Below, piece by piece: positions 4,402 through 5,088 of a DNA stretch of 5,088 nucleotides. The notes under the pieces were generated by a model that ran no database searches, had not been told where the DNA came from, and saw nothing but the letters and a program-made list of their open reading frames with translations. Made by a program: the position numbers and the translations under genes. Source of the DNA: an uncultured Anaerolineaceae bacterium (GTDB lineage: Bacteria > Chloroflexota > Anaerolineae > Anaerolineales > Anaerolineaceae); contig CALDSL010000042.1 in NCBI GenBank assembly GCA_937920255.1, forward strand, positions 1-5,088, given 5' to 3'. Numbering within the stretch: position 1 is the first letter of the stretch; each line of letters begins with the position of its first letter.

Positions 4402-5088
4402 TCAGCCTTCGCCCACCTGGACATCCAGGCGCAGCAGCTCGCCGCCGCGCAGGATTTCCAGCGCCAGGGTCTGGCCCACGCTGTCGCGCATCAGCCGCGC
4501 CGACAGGCTCTCATGGTCGCGCAGCGGCGTTCCGTCCAGCCCGGCGAGAATATCGCCGACGATCAGGCCGGAACGCTCAGCGGAACTACCGCTTTCCACG
4601 CCGACCAGCATCAGCGCGCGGTCCTGGCTGCGCCCCAGCTTGCCTTGCAAGCCTTCAGGCAGCGGAATCACCTGTGTGCGCACGCCCAGGTAGCCGCGCG
4701 GCACGCGCCCGCGCGCGCGCAGCAACTCGGCCGTGCTCCACGCCAGCGCGGCCGGGATGGTGATCAGCGTGCCGGAGCTGAAGCCCGAGGTATTGATGCC
4801 AAGGATTTCACCGGCCGTATTGATCAGCGCGCCGCCGGAGAACCCGGGGTAAGCGATGGCATCCGTGCGCAGGTAGCGCTCCAGCAGGCTGGCGCGCCCG
4901 GTGCGCAGCGGTCCGCCCACCGCGCTGACGATGCCCAGGCTGGCCTGGATCCCTGCCGCTCCCGGCCGGCCCAGCGCCAGCACCAGTTGCCCCACGCGCG
5001 CTTCGCGCGCGGCTTGGGCCGCGGGTGTGGCGGCCGGTTCCGCCAGTCGCAGCAGTGCCAGATCGCTGCCCGGGTCGCGCCCGGCCAG
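4402..5088 (-). CDS. HtrA/DegP-like trypsin-type serine protease with PDZ domain (N-terminal part outside window)
   Basis: The visible 228 residues are the C-terminal part of a family S1C protease, which degrades or guards misfolded proteins outside the cytoplasm. The frame is open to the right edge, so the GTG at 4995 is an internal codon and not a start. Visible residue 9 in GRDPGSDLALLRL is the expected catalytic Asp. DAIAYPGFSGGALIN holds the nucleophile Ser84 in GFSGG. The catalytic His and any signal peptide or membrane anchor are upstream of the window. A linker of arginine-rich sequence leads to a PDZ domain from about 133 to 228, with YLGV as the peptide-binding loop, SGSSAERSGLIVGDILAGLD and a final VGQTLALEILRGGE. 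Only one PDZ domain follows before TGA 4404-4402. The usual PGNSGG reads PGFSGG, with the catalytic Ser kept. Whether it is a true protease depends on the unseen His. Confidence 0.92.
   Translation of the reverse strand: MAGRDPGSDLALLRLAEPAATPAAQAAREARVGQLVLALGRPGAAGIQASLGIVSAVGGPLRTGRASLLERYLRTDAIAYPGFSGGALINTAGEILGINTSGFSSGTLITIPAALAWSTAELLRARGRVPRGYLGVRTQVIPLPEGLQGKLGRSQDRALMLVGVESGSSAERSGLIVGDILAGLDGTPLRDHESLSARLMRDSVGQTLALEILRGGELLRLDVQVGEG

Noticed and set aside
4700..4722. Alternating CG tracts (also near 4995-5010) as Z-DNA or hairpin elements
   Set aside because: They lie in the protease coding frame and encode Ala/Arg-rich linkers, which GC-rich codon use explains.
4377..4763. Plus-strand frame of 128 residues opposite the protease
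   Set aside because: Its composition is Ala/Arg/Pro-rich as expected for antisense of a GC-rich gene, and its start lies inside the terminator stem.
1..5088. CRISPR array, tRNA, rRNA, insertion sequence, phage genes or defence system
   Set aside because: No regularly spaced repeats, tRNA cloverleaf, rRNA segments, transposase or integrase motifs were seen on either strand.

Overview
The window looks like chromosomal DNA of a moderately GC-rich, free-living bacterium. Short intergenic gaps, AGGAG-type ribosome sites and sigma-70-like promoters are all visible. An ECF sigma factor, a class I GalT, a single dGK/dAK-type deoxynucleoside kinase, an 11-helix NSS transporter and a PDZ serine protease would fit a Chloroflexota (Anaerolineae-like) genome. 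That placement is an impression from gene content and style, not a demonstrated assignment.

Layout. (1) Positions 1-585, minus strand: an ECF sigma factor with a GTG start, running off the left edge. The probable start of an overlapping downstream gene lies at 9-11. (2) Positions 586-709: a divergent regulatory region. It holds a galT promoter with a perfect TATAAT inside a 10-bp-arm inverted repeat, and a possible ECF-type promoter facing the other way. (3) Positions 710-1744, plus: galT, complete. (4) Positions 1804-2451, minus: a deoxynucleoside kinase, convergent with galT. (5) Positions 2452-2934: a 483-base stretch without a conventional gene. Its left half holds CGCGAAG-type repeats and hairpins. 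Its right half holds a strong promoter, a 23-codon leader peptide and a four-segment attenuator. (6) Positions 2935-4335, plus: a Na+-coupled amino-acid transporter of the NSS (LeuT/MhsT) family. (7) Positions 4351-4397: a very strong bidirectional terminator. (8) Positions 4402-5088, minus: the C-terminal part of an HtrA/DegP-like protease with a PDZ domain.

The most notable element is the leader at 2714-2901. A consensus promoter (TTGACA, 17 nt, TATAGT) starts transcription almost on top of an ATG. The small reading frame from that ATG carries a Met-Met-Tyr-Gly-Ile-Tyr-Ile-Ile-Leu run. Directly after the run come four segments that can pair 1:2, 2:3 or 3:4. Segments 1 and 3 are near copies, 3:4 is an intrinsic terminator, and the leader stop codon lies inside segment 2. 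This is the architecture of ribosome-mediated (trp/ilv-type) attenuation, here in front of an amino-acid symporter. I infer that shortage of isoleucine (or tyrosine/leucine) would stall the leader ribosome, release segment 2 as antiterminator and switch on uptake.

The other genes do not form a visible pathway together. GalT is a Leloir enzyme without galK or galE beside it, the kinase serves deoxynucleoside salvage, and the protease serves envelope protein quality control.
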